A stretch of DNA of 56,988 nucleotides from Pseudomonas fluorescens (GCF_902497855.1 NZ_CABVHU010000030.1:1-56988), one strand, 5' to 3'. Numbered from the stretch's first letter, positions 49,439 to 56,988 are shown. Made by a program: numbers and translations. The notes: generated from the sequence alone by a model not told the origin.

Positions 49439-49453
49439 TAAACGATCGGTCTA
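49439..49453. promoter_or_regulatory. AcuR-type operator in the acuR promoter
   Basis: TAAACGATCGGTCTA lies between a -35-like TTGCAT (49430-49435) and a -10-like TATATT (49452-49457). It matches TAGACGATCAGTCTA at 50108-50122 in 13 of 15 positions, and both are imperfect palindromes around GATC. The AcuR protein probably binds both. Confidence 0.7.
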
Positions 49454-49463
49454 TATTCATGCC

Positions 49464-50090
49464 ATGACCGACTTGCCTAAACGCCGCGGGCGTCCGCCGA
49501 AAAGCCCCCGCACCAATCCCGACACCCGCAATGCGTTGATTCGTAGCGGTACCGCCCTGCTGACCGAGCAGGGCTTCATGAGTACCGGCATCGATTTGCT
49601 GCTCGCGCAGGTCGGTGTGCCCAAAGGCTCGTTCTACTATTACTTCGAAAGCAAGGAAGCCTTCGGGCATGCCGTGCTGGACAACTATGCCGACTATTTC
49701 GCACGGCGCCTGGATCGGCATTTCCTCAATGAAGACCTGACGCCGCTGCAACGGGTAGCCGCCTTCGTCGAAGACGCCAAACGCGGCATGACCAAGTATG
49801 AATTCAGGCGTGGCTGCCTGGTGGGTAACCTGGGCCAGGAAGTGACCCTGCTGCCGGCCAGCTTTAAACAACGCCTGGACGCTGTGATCATCTCCTGGCA
49901 AACACGCTTGAGTCGGTGCCTGCAAGTGGCCAAGGACTGCGGCGAATTGGACCCGGCGGTGGATTGCGAGGACCAGGCGGCGTTTTTCTGGATCGGTTGG
50001 GAGGGTGCGGTACTGCGCGCGCGCCTGACTGGCAACACTCATCCGTTGGATATTTTCCTGCGCGGTTTCTTGTCAGGACTTAGAGCCTGA
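49464..50090 (+). CDS. acuR: TetR-family regulator AcuR-like
   Basis: A 208-residue TetR regulator starting MTDLPKRRGRPPKSPRTNPD. The helix-turn-helix is NALIRSGTALLTEQGFMSTG followed by LLAQVGVPKGSFYYYFESKE. The C-terminal half has RGCLVGNLGQEV, a segment common in AcuR-type regulators. The start lies only a few bases after the predicted transcription start, so the mRNA may be leaderless. Its own operator (49439) and the one before acuI (50108) share the same sequence, so the protein probably represses both its own gene and acuI. Its inducer in studied relatives is an acryloyl-type compound; that is known family behaviour and is not seen here. Confidence 0.85.
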   Translation: MTDLPKRRGRPPKSPRTNPDTRNALIRSGTALLTEQGFMSTGIDLLLAQVGVPKGSFYYYFESKEAFGHAVLDNYADYFARRLDRHFLNEDLTPLQRVAAFVEDAKRGMTKYEFRRGCLVGNLGQEVTLLPASFKQRLDAVIISWQTRLSRCLQVAKDCGELDPAVDCEDQAAFFWIGWEGAVLRARLTGNTHPLDIFLRGFLSGLRA

Positions 50091-50107
50091 CTTTTTTGCA
50101 CTATTTG

Positions 50108-50122
50108 TAGACGATCAGTCTA
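50108..50122 (+). promoter_or_regulatory. AcuR-type operator before acuI
   Basis: TAGACGATCAGTCTA lies 14 bases before the acuI start and overlaps the likely -10 region, after a -35-like TTGCAC at 50096-50101. The TAGAC and GTCTA arms are perfectly complementary. Confidence 0.7.
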
Positions 50123-50136
50123 AAAGGAGCAGAGCG

Positions 50137-51120
50137 ATGTTTGACGCCATTCTGATTGAGAAAGACGACGCGGGTTATCGCGCCAACCTTCAGCAGCTGC
50201 AAGAGGCGCAGTTGCCCGAGGGTGACGTCACGGTACGCGTTCACTACAGCACCCTGAACTACAAGGATGCCCTGGCCATCACCGGCAAGGGCCCGGTGGT
50301 GCGCAAGTTTCCGATGGTCCCCGGCATCGACCTGGCCGGAACCGTCGAGCACAGCAACAACGCGGCCTACAAGGCCGGCGATCAGGTCCTGCTCAATGGT
50401 TGGGGCGTGGGTGAAAATCATTGGGGCGGCCTCGCGCAGAAGGCACGACTCAACGGCGACTGGTTGATCCCCCTGCCCGCCGGATTCACCGCGGCACAGG
50501 CCATGGCCATCGGTACCGCCGGCTACACTGCCATGCTCTGCGTCATGGCCCTGGAACGCCAGGGTGTCACGCCCGGCAATGGCGAGGTCCTGGTGACCGG
50601 CGCCAACGGCGGGGTCGGCAGTTTCGCCATCGCGCTATTGAGCGGCCTGGGCTATCAGGTCGTCGCGTCCACCGGCCGACCGCAGGAGTCGGACTACCTC
50701 AAGGCGCTGGGCGCCAGCGACATCATCGACCGTGCCAGCTTGAGCGAGCCGGGCAAACCCATGGTCAAGGAACGTTGGGCGGGCGTGATCGATTCCGTGG
50801 GCAGCCACACCCTGGCCAATGCCTGTGCCGCCACCCGCTACGGTGGTGCAGTCGCCGCCTGCGGACTGGCCCAGGGGATGGACTTCCCTGCCAGCGTGGC
50901 CCCCTTCATTCTGCGCGGGATCACCCTGGCCGGTATCGATAGCGTGATGCGCCCACGGCAGGACCGGATCGACGCCTGGAATCGGCTGGATCGCGATCTG
51001 GACCGCCAACTGCTCGAGCGGATCACCCAGACGGTCGCGCTCAAAGACATTATACCGATGGCCCGGCAACTGTTGGCTGGCCAGGTACGAGGACGTCTGG
51101 TGGTGGCAATGGATGTGTAG
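50137..51120 (+). CDS. acuI: Acryloyl-CoA reductase-type quinone oxidoreductase (AcuI/YhdH)
   Basis: A 327-residue medium-chain dehydrogenase/reductase of the YhdH/AcuI group. It has VHYSTLNYKDALAITGKGPV near residue 30, VPGIDLAGTVE, WGVGENHWGGLAQKARL and the cofactor motif VTGANGGVGSFAIALLSGLG near 150, with STGRPQESDYLKALGASDII. There is no zinc-ligand set, as expected. Family members reduce acryloyl-CoA to propanoyl-CoA with NADPH and so detoxify acrylate. An AAAAGGAG ribosome site and a matching operator precede it. It stands next to its regulator in a two-gene unit. Confidence 0.88.
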   Translation: MFDAILIEKDDAGYRANLQQLQEAQLPEGDVTVRVHYSTLNYKDALAITGKGPVVRKFPMVPGIDLAGTVEHSNNAAYKAGDQVLLNGWGVGENHWGGLAQKARLNGDWLIPLPAGFTAAQAMAIGTAGYTAMLCVMALERQGVTPGNGEVLVTGANGGVGSFAIALLSGLGYQVVASTGRPQESDYLKALGASDIIDRASLSEPGKPMVKERWAGVIDSVGSHTLANACAATRYGGAVAACGLAQGMDFPASVAPFILRGITLAGIDSVMRPRQDRIDAWNRLDRDLDRQLLERITQTVALKDIIPMARQLLAGQVRGRLVVAMDV

Positions 51121-51231
51121 GAGCAAGCTTGCTCGCGATGGTCGCCAACGATAACGCGTGATTGCTGGATAACCGCGGTGTTCTGGAGTCCATCGTCGGA
51201 ACGCCGCCCGGAGCAAGCTCGCTCCTACGGA
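51116..51231. repeat. Inverted pair of REP elements (REPIN/BIME)
   Basis: GTAGGAGCAAGCTTGCTCGC at 51117-51136 and, inverted, GTAGGAGCGAGCTTGCTCCG at 51209-51228 flank about 70 bases. The central palindromes and GTAGGAGC heads are the Pseudomonas REP pattern. The pair begins at the acuI stop, a standard REP site between genes. Confidence 0.85.
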
Positions 51232-51399
51232 TGAGGCGTTTTCGTGGTGAGACTCAACTGGGTTTAAACCCCATGAACTGCTGCACCAGCGCCGCCAGCA
51301 CTGGCTTCAGCCTGGAGGTTCCAGAATCGTTCATGGCTCCAGTATAGGTAGCTATTATCAGTTTTGGAGTCGTGTTCTCATCCTGCGGGAAATACGGGC

Positions 51400-51908
51400 A
51401 CACTAATTTGAGCGTGGTTATCCCGAGCGCCCTCTCCCAGCTCTGCAACCAGGACCTCGTCCCCACACAGCCAGAGGGGCGAACCTGGGGAACGTTCAGC
51501 CTGTTCGCGATGTGGATGTCCGACGTGCACTCGGTCGGCGGCTATACCTTTGCCGCCAGCCTGTTCTTTCTGGGGCTGGCGGGCTGGCAGGTGCTGCTGT
51601 CGATGACGGTCGGGATCAAGATTGTCTACTTTCTGATGAACCTGATCGGCAGGCCGTCGCAAAAGTACGGCATTCCGTTTCCAGTGGTCGCGCGCCTGTC
51701 CTTCGGCGTGATGGGCGCCAATCTGGCAGCGACCGTGCGCGGGATCGTCGGCATCGTCTGGTACGGGGTACAGACGTCACGCTTTGCCAAGAGCGAATCC
51801 GTGATGAAAAAGGGCAACTTCTGGGGCCTTCCGGTCAACTTCATCAAACTACCTGGTGAAGCGGCAGGTCATCAAGCTGGCAGGAGCCCCTTGCCCTTCC
51901 CCTCATAG
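51400..51908 (+). pseudogene. NCS1-family (purine/cytosine/allantoin-type) permease remnant, internally deleted
   Basis: The first part matches the N-terminal region of NCS1 permeases: EGRTWGTFSLFAMWMSDVHS, then TFAASLFFLGLAGWQVLLSM and NLIGRPSQKYGIPFPVVARL, ending at GIVGIVWYGVQTS near residue 120. It then jumps to RFAKSESVMKKGNFWGLPVN, which belongs to the middle of such permeases (near residue 260), and is followed by unrelated sequence to a stop. The family is about 480-500 residues long, so most of the protein is missing. The usual start is also unclear. It lies 170 bases after the REP pair and is non-functional. Confidence 0.8.
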
Positions 51909-52007
51909 ATGATCCCACGTCATCCATACCTTGATAATCCATCCTTTGTCAGTCCCTGAAGAGTGGCCTCTAATGCCGCGAAGCCAGTGATCCCTATCAC
52001 TGATTTC

Positions 52008-52015
52008 AACAATAA
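52008..52015 (+). promoter_or_regulatory. Hfq/Crc-type CA motif before dsdX
   Basis: AACAATAA fits AAnAAnAA, 20 bases before the dsdX start and just before its ribosome site. It is the same motif as in the other catabolic leaders. Confidence 0.45.
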
Positions 52016-52035
52016 AAGCTCTTCCAGGAGATACC

Positions 52036-53376
52036 ATGCACAGCGGTCCCACTTTATTGCTGGTGTTGTTTTGCGCCATCTTTCTGATCGTTTTTCTCAT
52101 CGTCAAAGTTCGCGTCCACGCCTTCCTGGCCTTGACCGCAGCGAGTTTTGTGGTGGGGATCGGTTCAGGCATGCCACTGGCGCAAATGGCCTCTTCCTAT
52201 GAAAAAGGTGTCGGCGGAACACTCGGGTTCCTGGCAACGGTCATAGGCCTTGGCGCCATACTCGGAAAAATGCTCGAAGAGTCCGGTGGCGCGGAACGCA
52301 TCGCCCGCACGCTATTGAGCGCCATGGGTAAAGAGCGTGCTTCATGGGCCATGATGCTCGTCGGGTTCATTGCGGGCATCCCCGTGTTCTTCGAGGTTGG
52401 ATTCGTCCTGCTCATTCCGCTGATCTATGTGGTCGCGAAAGAGACCAGGATCAACCTGCTGTACCTGGGCGTGCCCTTGGCCGTGTCGCTGATGGCCGTT
52501 CATTGCATGTTGCCCCCGCACCCTGCAGCCATGGCGATTAGCGGGATGCTGGGCGCCGATGTGGGCAAGGTCATCGTGTACGGCCTCATTGTCGCGCTGC
52601 CGACCGCCATCATTGCCGGGCCGCTGTGGATCAAGCTGGTCTGCAAGAGTGAAGCGCCTGAAACTCAAGCGGCGTTTCTGGACGAACATTGCGACGACAG
52701 CACGACCCGGGACTTGCCAGGCCTCGGCTTGACGCTGCTGACCATCCTGTTGCCACTGCTGCTGATGGTAGGGAAAAGCCTCGCGACCGCCCTGCCCCAT
52801 GACTCGGGCGCACTCAGTGTCATTTCGTTCCTGGGCACGCCACTGATTGCCCTGTCCATTGCGGTGGTGTTCGCCTATTGGGCGCTGGGCCTGCGCCGCG
52901 GCTTATCGATGCCTGACTTGCTCGCGCACACTCAGAAGAGCTTTCCCCCACTGGCCAGCATTCTGCTGATCATCGGTGCTGGCGGGGCATTCAACGGCAT
53001 CCTGGTCGACAGCGGCGTGGGTAACGCGCTGGCCGGTTCGTTGACGCAATTGAACATGAACCCCATCGTCCTTGCGTGGTTGGTGGCCGGGTTGATGCAC
53101 TTCGCCGTCGGCTCGGCGACAGTGGCAATGATCAGCGCGGCTGGCATGGTGCTGCCGATGCTGGGCGCGCATCCCGCCGTGAGCAAGGAAATCATCTGCA
53201 TTGCCATCGGCGCCGGCGCCATTGGCTGGACCCATGTGACGGACTCCGCCTTCTGGGTGGTCAAGGAATACCTGGGTGTCTCCCTCGCCGAAGCCTTGAA
53301 GAAATTCACCCTGGCCACCGTACTGGCGTCCCTGGTCGCGCTGGGGCTGACCCTGCTGCTGTCGAACTTCGTTTGA
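52036..53376 (+). CDS. dsdX: D-serine/gluconate permease of the GntP family
   Basis: A 446-residue protein with about 12 helices of the GntP family. It has YEKGVGGTLGFLATVIGLGA, then ILGKMLEESGGAERIARTLL and FIAGIPVFFEVGFVLLIPLI near 120, the family signature. LPPHPAAMAISGMLGADVGK and GWTHVTDSAFWVVKEYLGVS are further conserved stretches. Relatives carry gluconate or D-serine; the D-serine ammonia-lyase gene follows after 44 bases on the same strand, so D-serine is the likely substrate. An AGGAG ribosome site precedes the ATG. Confidence 0.88.
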   Translation: MHSGPTLLLVLFCAIFLIVFLIVKVRVHAFLALTAASFVVGIGSGMPLAQMASSYEKGVGGTLGFLATVIGLGAILGKMLEESGGAERIARTLLSAMGKERASWAMMLVGFIAGIPVFFEVGFVLLIPLIYVVAKETRINLLYLGVPLAVSLMAVHCMLPPHPAAMAISGMLGADVGKVIVYGLIVALPTAIIAGPLWIKLVCKSEAPETQAAFLDEHCDDSTTRDLPGLGLTLLTILLPLLLMVGKSLATALPHDSGALSVISFLGTPLIALSIAVVFAYWALGLRRGLSMPDLLAHTQKSFPPLASILLIIGAGGAFNGILVDSGVGNALAGSLTQLNMNPIVLAWLVAGLMHFAVGSATVAMISAAGMVLPMLGAHPAVSKEIICIAIGAGAIGWTHVTDSAFWVVKEYLGVSLAEALKKFTLATVLASLVALGLTLLLSNFV

Positions 53377-53420
53377 ATCAACCTGTATTTTCAGCCTTAT
53401 CTGTTTAGAAGGACCACGTC

Positions 53421-54773
53421 ATGATTTTGGGAAAAACACTTGAAAGCTGGTACGCCAGTCATCCTTTGATTCGCGATCTGGTCGCGCTGCAAGAAACCAC
53501 CTGGTTCAATCCTGCCGTGGCTCCGGTCGCGGAATCGATCAGCGATGCAGGGTTGACGGCCGACGACGTCGCCGATGCCAGCGCTCGCCTGACGCGCTTT
53601 GCTTCTTACCTTTGCCGTGCGTTCCCGCAAACCCAAGGCAGTGGCGGCATCATCGAGTCAGACGTGGTGCCGGTGCCACACCTGCAGCAAGCGCTGAGCG
53701 AGCGCTACGGCCAGGCATTGGCCGGGGCGCTGTGGCTCAAGCGGGACAGCCATCTACCCATTTCGGGCTCCATCAAGGCGCGCGGCGGTATCTATGAAGT
53801 GCTCAAGCATGCCGAGGACCTGGCGCTGGCCGGCAATCTGCTGACCCTTGACGACGACTACGCCGTGCTGGACAGCGATAAGGCGCGGGCGTTTTTCGGC
53901 CAGTATAAAATTGCCGTCGGCTCGACCGGTAACCTCGGCATGTCCATCGGCATCATGGGCGCTGCGCTGGGCTTCCAGGTGACCGTGCACATGTCGGCGG
54001 ACGCGCGCCAATGGAAGAAGGACAAGTTGCGCTCGCACGGCGTCACGGTTGTCGAGTACGCCTCCGATTACAGCGTGGCCGTTGCGCAAGGCCGCCAACA
54101 AGCGGAGTCCGATCCCGCCTGCCATTTTGTGGACGATGAAAACTCGGTCAACCTGTTCCTGGGCTACTCGGTAGCCGCCGAGCGCCTGAAAACGCAATTG
54201 GCGCAGGCCCATATCACCGTGGATGCGCAACATCCATTGTTTGTCTACCTGCCCTGTGGCGTCGGTGGCGCGCCGGGCGGCGTGGCCTTCGGCCTGAAGC
54301 TGGCCTTCGGCGACGCCGTCCACTGCATCTTCGCCGAGCCCACTCACTCGCCCTGCATGCTGCTGGGCGTCTATACCGGGCTGCACGACGAAGTGAGCGT
54401 GCAAGACTTCGGCATTGACAACGTGACGGCTGCCGACGGCCTGGCCGTCGGCCGCGCTTCAGGTTTTGTCGGCAAGGCCATGCAGCGCTTGCTCGATGGT
54501 TTCTACACCGTCAGCGACGAGGAAATGTACAGCTTGCTGGCTCTGCTGGAGCGCTGTGAAGGTATGCGCCTCGAACCGTCCGCGCTCGCCGGCGTGCCCG
54601 GCATTGCCCGAGTCCATGCCGACCGGCAAGGCTACCTGGCCCGCGCGGGCCTGGACGAGCAGGCCATGGTGCAAGCCACCCATCTGGTCTGGGCAACCGG
54701 CGGCAACATGGTGCCTGGCGACGAGATGGACGCGTATCTGGCCAAGGGCCGTGCATTGCTCGGCAAGGGTTGA
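53421..54773 (+). CDS. dsdA: D-serine ammonia-lyase (D-serine dehydratase)
   Basis: A 450-residue PLP enzyme. The cofactor Lys is in PISGSIKARGGIYEVLKHAE near residue 119, as in E. coli DsdA (Lys118). The phosphate-binding loop is GSTGNLGMSIGIMGAALGFQ near 172. WFNPAVAPVAESISDAGLTA and PCGVGGAPGGVAFGLKLAFG are conserved family stretches. It turns D-serine into pyruvate and ammonia. It follows dsdX and precedes a DsdC-like regulator, so the unit is complete: uptake, breakdown and control. All motifs are intact. Confidence 0.95.
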   Translation: MILGKTLESWYASHPLIRDLVALQETTWFNPAVAPVAESISDAGLTADDVADASARLTRFASYLCRAFPQTQGSGGIIESDVVPVPHLQQALSERYGQALAGALWLKRDSHLPISGSIKARGGIYEVLKHAEDLALAGNLLTLDDDYAVLDSDKARAFFGQYKIAVGSTGNLGMSIGIMGAALGFQVTVHMSADARQWKKDKLRSHGVTVVEYASDYSVAVAQGRQQAESDPACHFVDDENSVNLFLGYSVAAERLKTQLAQAHITVDAQHPLFVYLPCGVGGAPGGVAFGLKLAFGDAVHCIFAEPTHSPCMLLGVYTGLHDEVSVQDFGIDNVTAADGLAVGRASGFVGKAMQRLLDGFYTVSDEEMYSLLALLERCEGMRLEPSALAGVPGIARVHADRQGYLARAGLDEQAMVQATHLVWATGGNMVPGDEMDAYLAKGRALLGKG

Positions 54774-54835
54774 TCGGGCAATAGGTATCCGCGCGGCAGG
54801 GATGCACCCGGGTACACGCTGATTCAAGGGCAAAA

Positions 54836-54871
54836 CCGGATGTGGCAAGATGAACGACTTGCCGCATCCGG
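54836..54871 (+). terminator. Strong hairpin between dsdA and dsdC
   Basis: CCGGATGTGGCAAG and CTTGCCGCATCCGG form a 14-base stem with one G-T wobble around an eight-base loop, followed by GTACGTTT. It lies 62 bases after the dsdA stop and probably ends the dsdXA transcript, leaving dsdC to its own promoter. Confidence 0.6.
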
Positions 54872-54934
54872 GTACGTTTGACCGCTGCAAATGCGTCCTG
54901 CACCCGCGGCTTTTGTGCTCGAGGGAAAACTGTC

Positions 54935-55906
54935 GTGCTCAACCTTCCTCCTCGTATCAGTTCCAGGCTCAACAGCAGCCAGTTTGCGAACCTTCACACC
55001 TTTCTGGTAGCCGCCCGTCACCTGAGCTTCGCCCGTGCGGCGGAGGAACTGTGTTTGACCGCCAGCGCAGTGAGCCACCGCATAAGCCGGCTGGAAACCG
55101 CGTTGGCCATGAAACTGTTCCAGCGCCTGACCCGGCAGGTCAGCCTGACTGATGAAGGCGAACGGATCTTCGAAATACTGCAGAATGCGATGGGGGAATT
55201 GTCCGAAGCTCTTGAGCAATCGTCACAAGCTGAAGTGGCTGGCTCCATCGCGCTCTACGTAAGGCCTTCCATCGCCCAATGCTGGCTGGTACCGCGGCTG
55301 GCGGACTTTGTCGACCGTTACCCCCTGGTGTCACTGGACCTGCGAGTAGGCAATGACAATGTCGACTTCCGGACCCGCAAAATCGACTTGGCCCTGTACT
55401 ACGCCAACGGCGAATTCCCCGGTCTGACGAGCCATCGATTGATGCAAGAACAACTGGCCCCCGTGTGCAGTCCCGACTATGCGCGACGCCATCGCCTGGC
55501 GGAAAACCCGCAGAACTTGCGGCACTGCACCACCTTGCATGACTCCCTGGCCTGGGATCATGCGGCCTATGATGCAGAGTGGACGCTCTGGGCAGAGCAG
55601 CACAACCTGCTCGCGGCACTGCCCAAACGCACCTTGACCTTCGATCGCTCCGATTTGAGTGTGACGGCAGCCATGAACCACGCCGGTATCGCGATTGGCC
55701 GTCAACAGCTGGTGCAGAAGCGCGTCGATCGCGGCGAACTGGTGCTTCCCCTCGCCGGTTTCAGCCGCTCGGGCCACTATGATTATTATCTGGTCCACCC
55801 GCCGCTCGACACCATCCCCAAACGATTGCTGGTGTTCATGAACTGGTTGCGCGAGTGCGCCAGTCAATCATCCCCCCTGGGTGCGAACGAAGACCTGCTC
55901 GGATGA
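54935..55906 (+). CDS. dsdC: LysR-family regulator DsdC-like
   Basis: A 323-residue LysR regulator. LHTFLVAARHLSFARAAEEL and LTASAVSHRISRLETALAMK form the helix-turn-helix, and the effector part has VRPSIAQCWLVPRLADFVDR, DLRVGNDNVDFRTRKIDLAL and TFDRSDLSVTAAMNHAGIAI, all matching the E. coli D-serine regulator DsdC as I know it. I choose the GTG at 54935 because GAGGG lies before it and the length fits; an ATG 19 codons upstream is also in frame. In E. coli dsdC is divergent from dsdXA, while here it follows on the same strand. It should activate dsdXA when D-serine is present. Confidence 0.85.
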   Translation: MLNLPPRISSRLNSSQFANLHTFLVAARHLSFARAAEELCLTASAVSHRISRLETALAMKLFQRLTRQVSLTDEGERIFEILQNAMGELSEALEQSSQAEVAGSIALYVRPSIAQCWLVPRLADFVDRYPLVSLDLRVGNDNVDFRTRKIDLALYYANGEFPGLTSHRLMQEQLAPVCSPDYARRHRLAENPQNLRHCTTLHDSLAWDHAAYDAEWTLWAEQHNLLAALPKRTLTFDRSDLSVTAAMNHAGIAIGRQQLVQKRVDRGELVLPLAGFSRSGHYDYYLVHPPLDTIPKRLLVFMNWLRECASQSSPLGANEDLLG

Positions 55907-55914
55907 GCGCTGTT

Positions 55915-56697
55915 TCACGGGGCGGCCAGGCTGCTCGGTAGCATCGCGGTGAGCAGGATGAAACTGCCCATCGCGACAAACAGGGCGAAGGCACCGCGAC
56001 GCATGCTCAGGTCGGAGAGTTGCGGCGGAAAACGCACATACAGCCAGCTGGCCAGCATGGCGACCGGGATCGACAGCATGCCCAGCGACATGACCTCTGC
56101 GTTCAATTCCCCCTGCAGGCCCTGCATGATCAAGCGGACCAGGGCCATGGCGCCGGACAGCGCCAGCAAGCTGGTGCGGATGGCCTGGATGGACACCGGT
56201 TGACGATAGTAGTGATAGATCATCGGCGGCCCCGGTACGCTGAACAGGCCACCCAACAGGCCGCCGAGCACCCCCATCATGACGAAGCTCATGCGGCTTG
56301 AGCGGGATGGATGAGGACGTGGTTTGATAAACAAGGCGATACCGCCGGCCACGATCAGTCCGCCCAGCAACAGTTGCAGCAGCGCGGTATGCTCTTCGCC
56401 CATGATCCCCAGTGACCACAGACCCAGTAGCGTGCCCGGTACCACGCCAACGAACGTCTGGAGGAACGATGCCCGATCGATGTGCCGCCAGTGGCGAGAC
56501 AGGGCGATGACGATGCCGGGCAACGCGACGATGGTGATGGTGGTGGCGACGGTAGCGATGGGGGCGGCGTGGGTGAGTACGGCAATCGCCAGTACCACAA
56601 TGCCCAGTGCGAACCCGGTGAACGCTTGCAGGTAGCTGCCAACGGCCACCGCGACAAGAATGATGAGCAGCGATTGCAGTTCTGAGTGTAGTTCCAT
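55915..56697 (-). CDS. Sulfite exporter TauE/SafE-family membrane protein
   Basis: A 260-residue protein with about seven to eight hydrophobic segments. It shows YLQAFTGFALGIVVLAIAVL at the N-terminus, TFVGVVPGTLLGLWSLGIMG, and the second repeat GVLGGLLGGLFSVPGPPMIY, typical of TauE/SafE (DUF81). Relatives export sulfite or sulfoacetate or are of unknown specificity. An AGGA ribosome site precedes the ATG. It converges on dsdC with an eight-base gap and stands alone; no sulfur genes are near. Confidence 0.88.
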   Translation of the reverse strand: MELHSELQSLLIILVAVAVGSYLQAFTGFALGIVVLAIAVLTHAAPIATVATTITIVALPGIVIALSRHWRHIDRASFLQTFVGVVPGTLLGLWSLGIMGEEHTALLQLLLGGLIVAGGIALFIKPRPHPSRSSRMSFVMMGVLGGLLGGLFSVPGPPMIYHYYRQPVSIQAIRTSLLALSGAMALVRLIMQGLQGELNAEVMSLGMLSIPVAMLASWLYVRFPPQLSDLSMRRGAFALFVAMGSFILLTAMLPSSLAAP

Positions 56698-56748
56698 GGA
56701 TCATCCTGCCGGGATCGGTTGTTGTTCTGGCCGCACGCCCGGGGCGGT

Positions 56749-56766
56749 CGGTACCCTCAGGTACCG
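56749..56766 (-). terminator. Hairpin after the cytochrome c gene
   Basis: CGGTACC and GGTACCG form a perfect seven-base stem with a CTCA loop, 18 bases after the stop of the cytochrome gene on the minus strand and 51 bases before the TauE/SafE start. No T tract. Confidence 0.45.
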
Positions 56767-56784
56767 GCCGGGCCGGGACCGGGA

Positions 56785-56988
56785 TTACTGGTGCAGAATG
56801 AAAGTCGCCACACTGTGCAGGTCGTCCGCACTCAACTGCGCGAACGGCGGCATGGGGATCGCCCCCCATTTGCCGGTACTGCCGCGCTGGATGCTGGACG
56901 TTACCTTGGCCAGTGCCTGCGGGTCATTGGCATACTTGGCCGCCACCTCGTGATAGGCCGGGCCGACGACCTTATGATCGATCGCGTG
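56785..56988 (-). CDS. c-type cytochrome, C-terminal part (5' end beyond the window)
   Basis: The 67 visible residues read HKVVGPAYHEVAAKYANDPQ, then GSTGKWGAIPMPPFAQLSAD and DLHSVATFILHQ. VVGPAYHEVAAKY and the WGAIPMPP heme-axial Met segment are typical of the C-terminus of cytochrome c-551/c552-like proteins. The CXXCH heme site lies beyond base 56988. These periplasmic proteins carry electrons between complexes. It could feed the oxidase at 45267-46733, but nothing links the two directly. A hairpin follows its stop. Confidence 0.85.
   Translation of the reverse strand, partial: HAIDHKVVGPAYHEVAAKYANDPQALAKVTSSIQRGSTGKWGAIPMPPFAQLSADDLHSVATFILHQ

Noticed and set aside
51254..51334. A short minus-strand frame reading MNDSGTSRLKPVLAALVQQF and ending MGFKPS
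   Set aside because: It has no convincing ribosome site and no recognisable family, and it lies in a decay zone next to the REP pair. It could be a small gene, but I cannot support it.
1..56988. Search by eye for tRNA, rRNA, CRISPR arrays and intact transposases
   Set aside because: None was recognised. A computational scan would be needed to exclude small RNAs.

Overview
The window is a stretch of a GC-rich gammaproteobacterial chromosome, most likely a Pseudomonas of the fluorescens type. The evidence is an inverted pair of Pseudomonas-style REP elements (GAGCAAGCTTGCTC core) at 51116-51231, Hfq/Crc-type AAnAAnAA motifs on the start sites of catabolic genes, and the gene families themselves (aa3-type oxidase, dsdXAC, acuR-acuI). 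No rRNA, tRNA, CRISPR array or intact insertion sequence was seen.

Region 1 (1-16300) is a catabolic cluster whose substrate I cannot name. A ribose-type ABC importer (binding protein, two permeases, one ATPase) runs leftward into etfB, cut by the window edge. Next come a GMC alcohol oxidoreductase and an aldehyde dehydrogenase (leftward), a TetR regulator, a family I CoA-transferase (leftward), and a rightward operon of acyl-CoA dehydrogenase, SDR dehydrogenase, DUF993 aldolase-like protein and a xylose-isomerase-like TIM barrel. A deleted, frameshifted MFS transporter and an IclR regulator follow. Three near-identical 18-bp sites (TAACYAACYRGTTRTTTA) lie before the ABC operon, before the aldehyde dehydrogenase, and between the CoA-transferase and the acyl-CoA dehydrogenase. 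They tie the parts into one regulon, probably under the TetR protein. Read as chemistry: import, alcohol to aldehyde to acid, CoA activation, flavin-dependent desaturation with its own ETF, further oxidation and carbon-carbon cleavage.

Region 2 (16385-25277) holds a DHA1 efflux-type transporter, then a LysR regulator divergent from a tightly overlapping operon: ADP-forming acyl-CoA synthetase, crotonase, aldehyde dehydrogenase, second crotonase, and an anion:cation symporter-type MFS importer. The layout resembles side-chain cleavage pathways such as ferulate degradation.

Region 3 (25312-40891) is an MSHA-type type IV pilus locus (mshI, I2, J, K, L, M, N, E, G, A, C, D, O, P, Q). It is bracketed by two 79-bp imperfect direct repeats, each encoding the last residues of a CaiB-type CoA-transferase on the minus strand. 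mshB and mshF are missing, but the tail of a lost pilin gene sits between mshG and mshA.

Region 4 (41092-46733) has a small membrane protein and a leftward cytochrome c oxidase operon whose subunit II carries two cytochrome c domains and which has two subunit III-like proteins.

Region 5 (47184-56988) holds a small conserved-looking protein, an ABC-F ATPase, acuR and acuI with matching operators, the REP pair, an NCS1 permease remnant, the D-serine genes dsdX-dsdA-dsdC, a TauE/SafE permease, and the 3' end of a cytochrome c gene.
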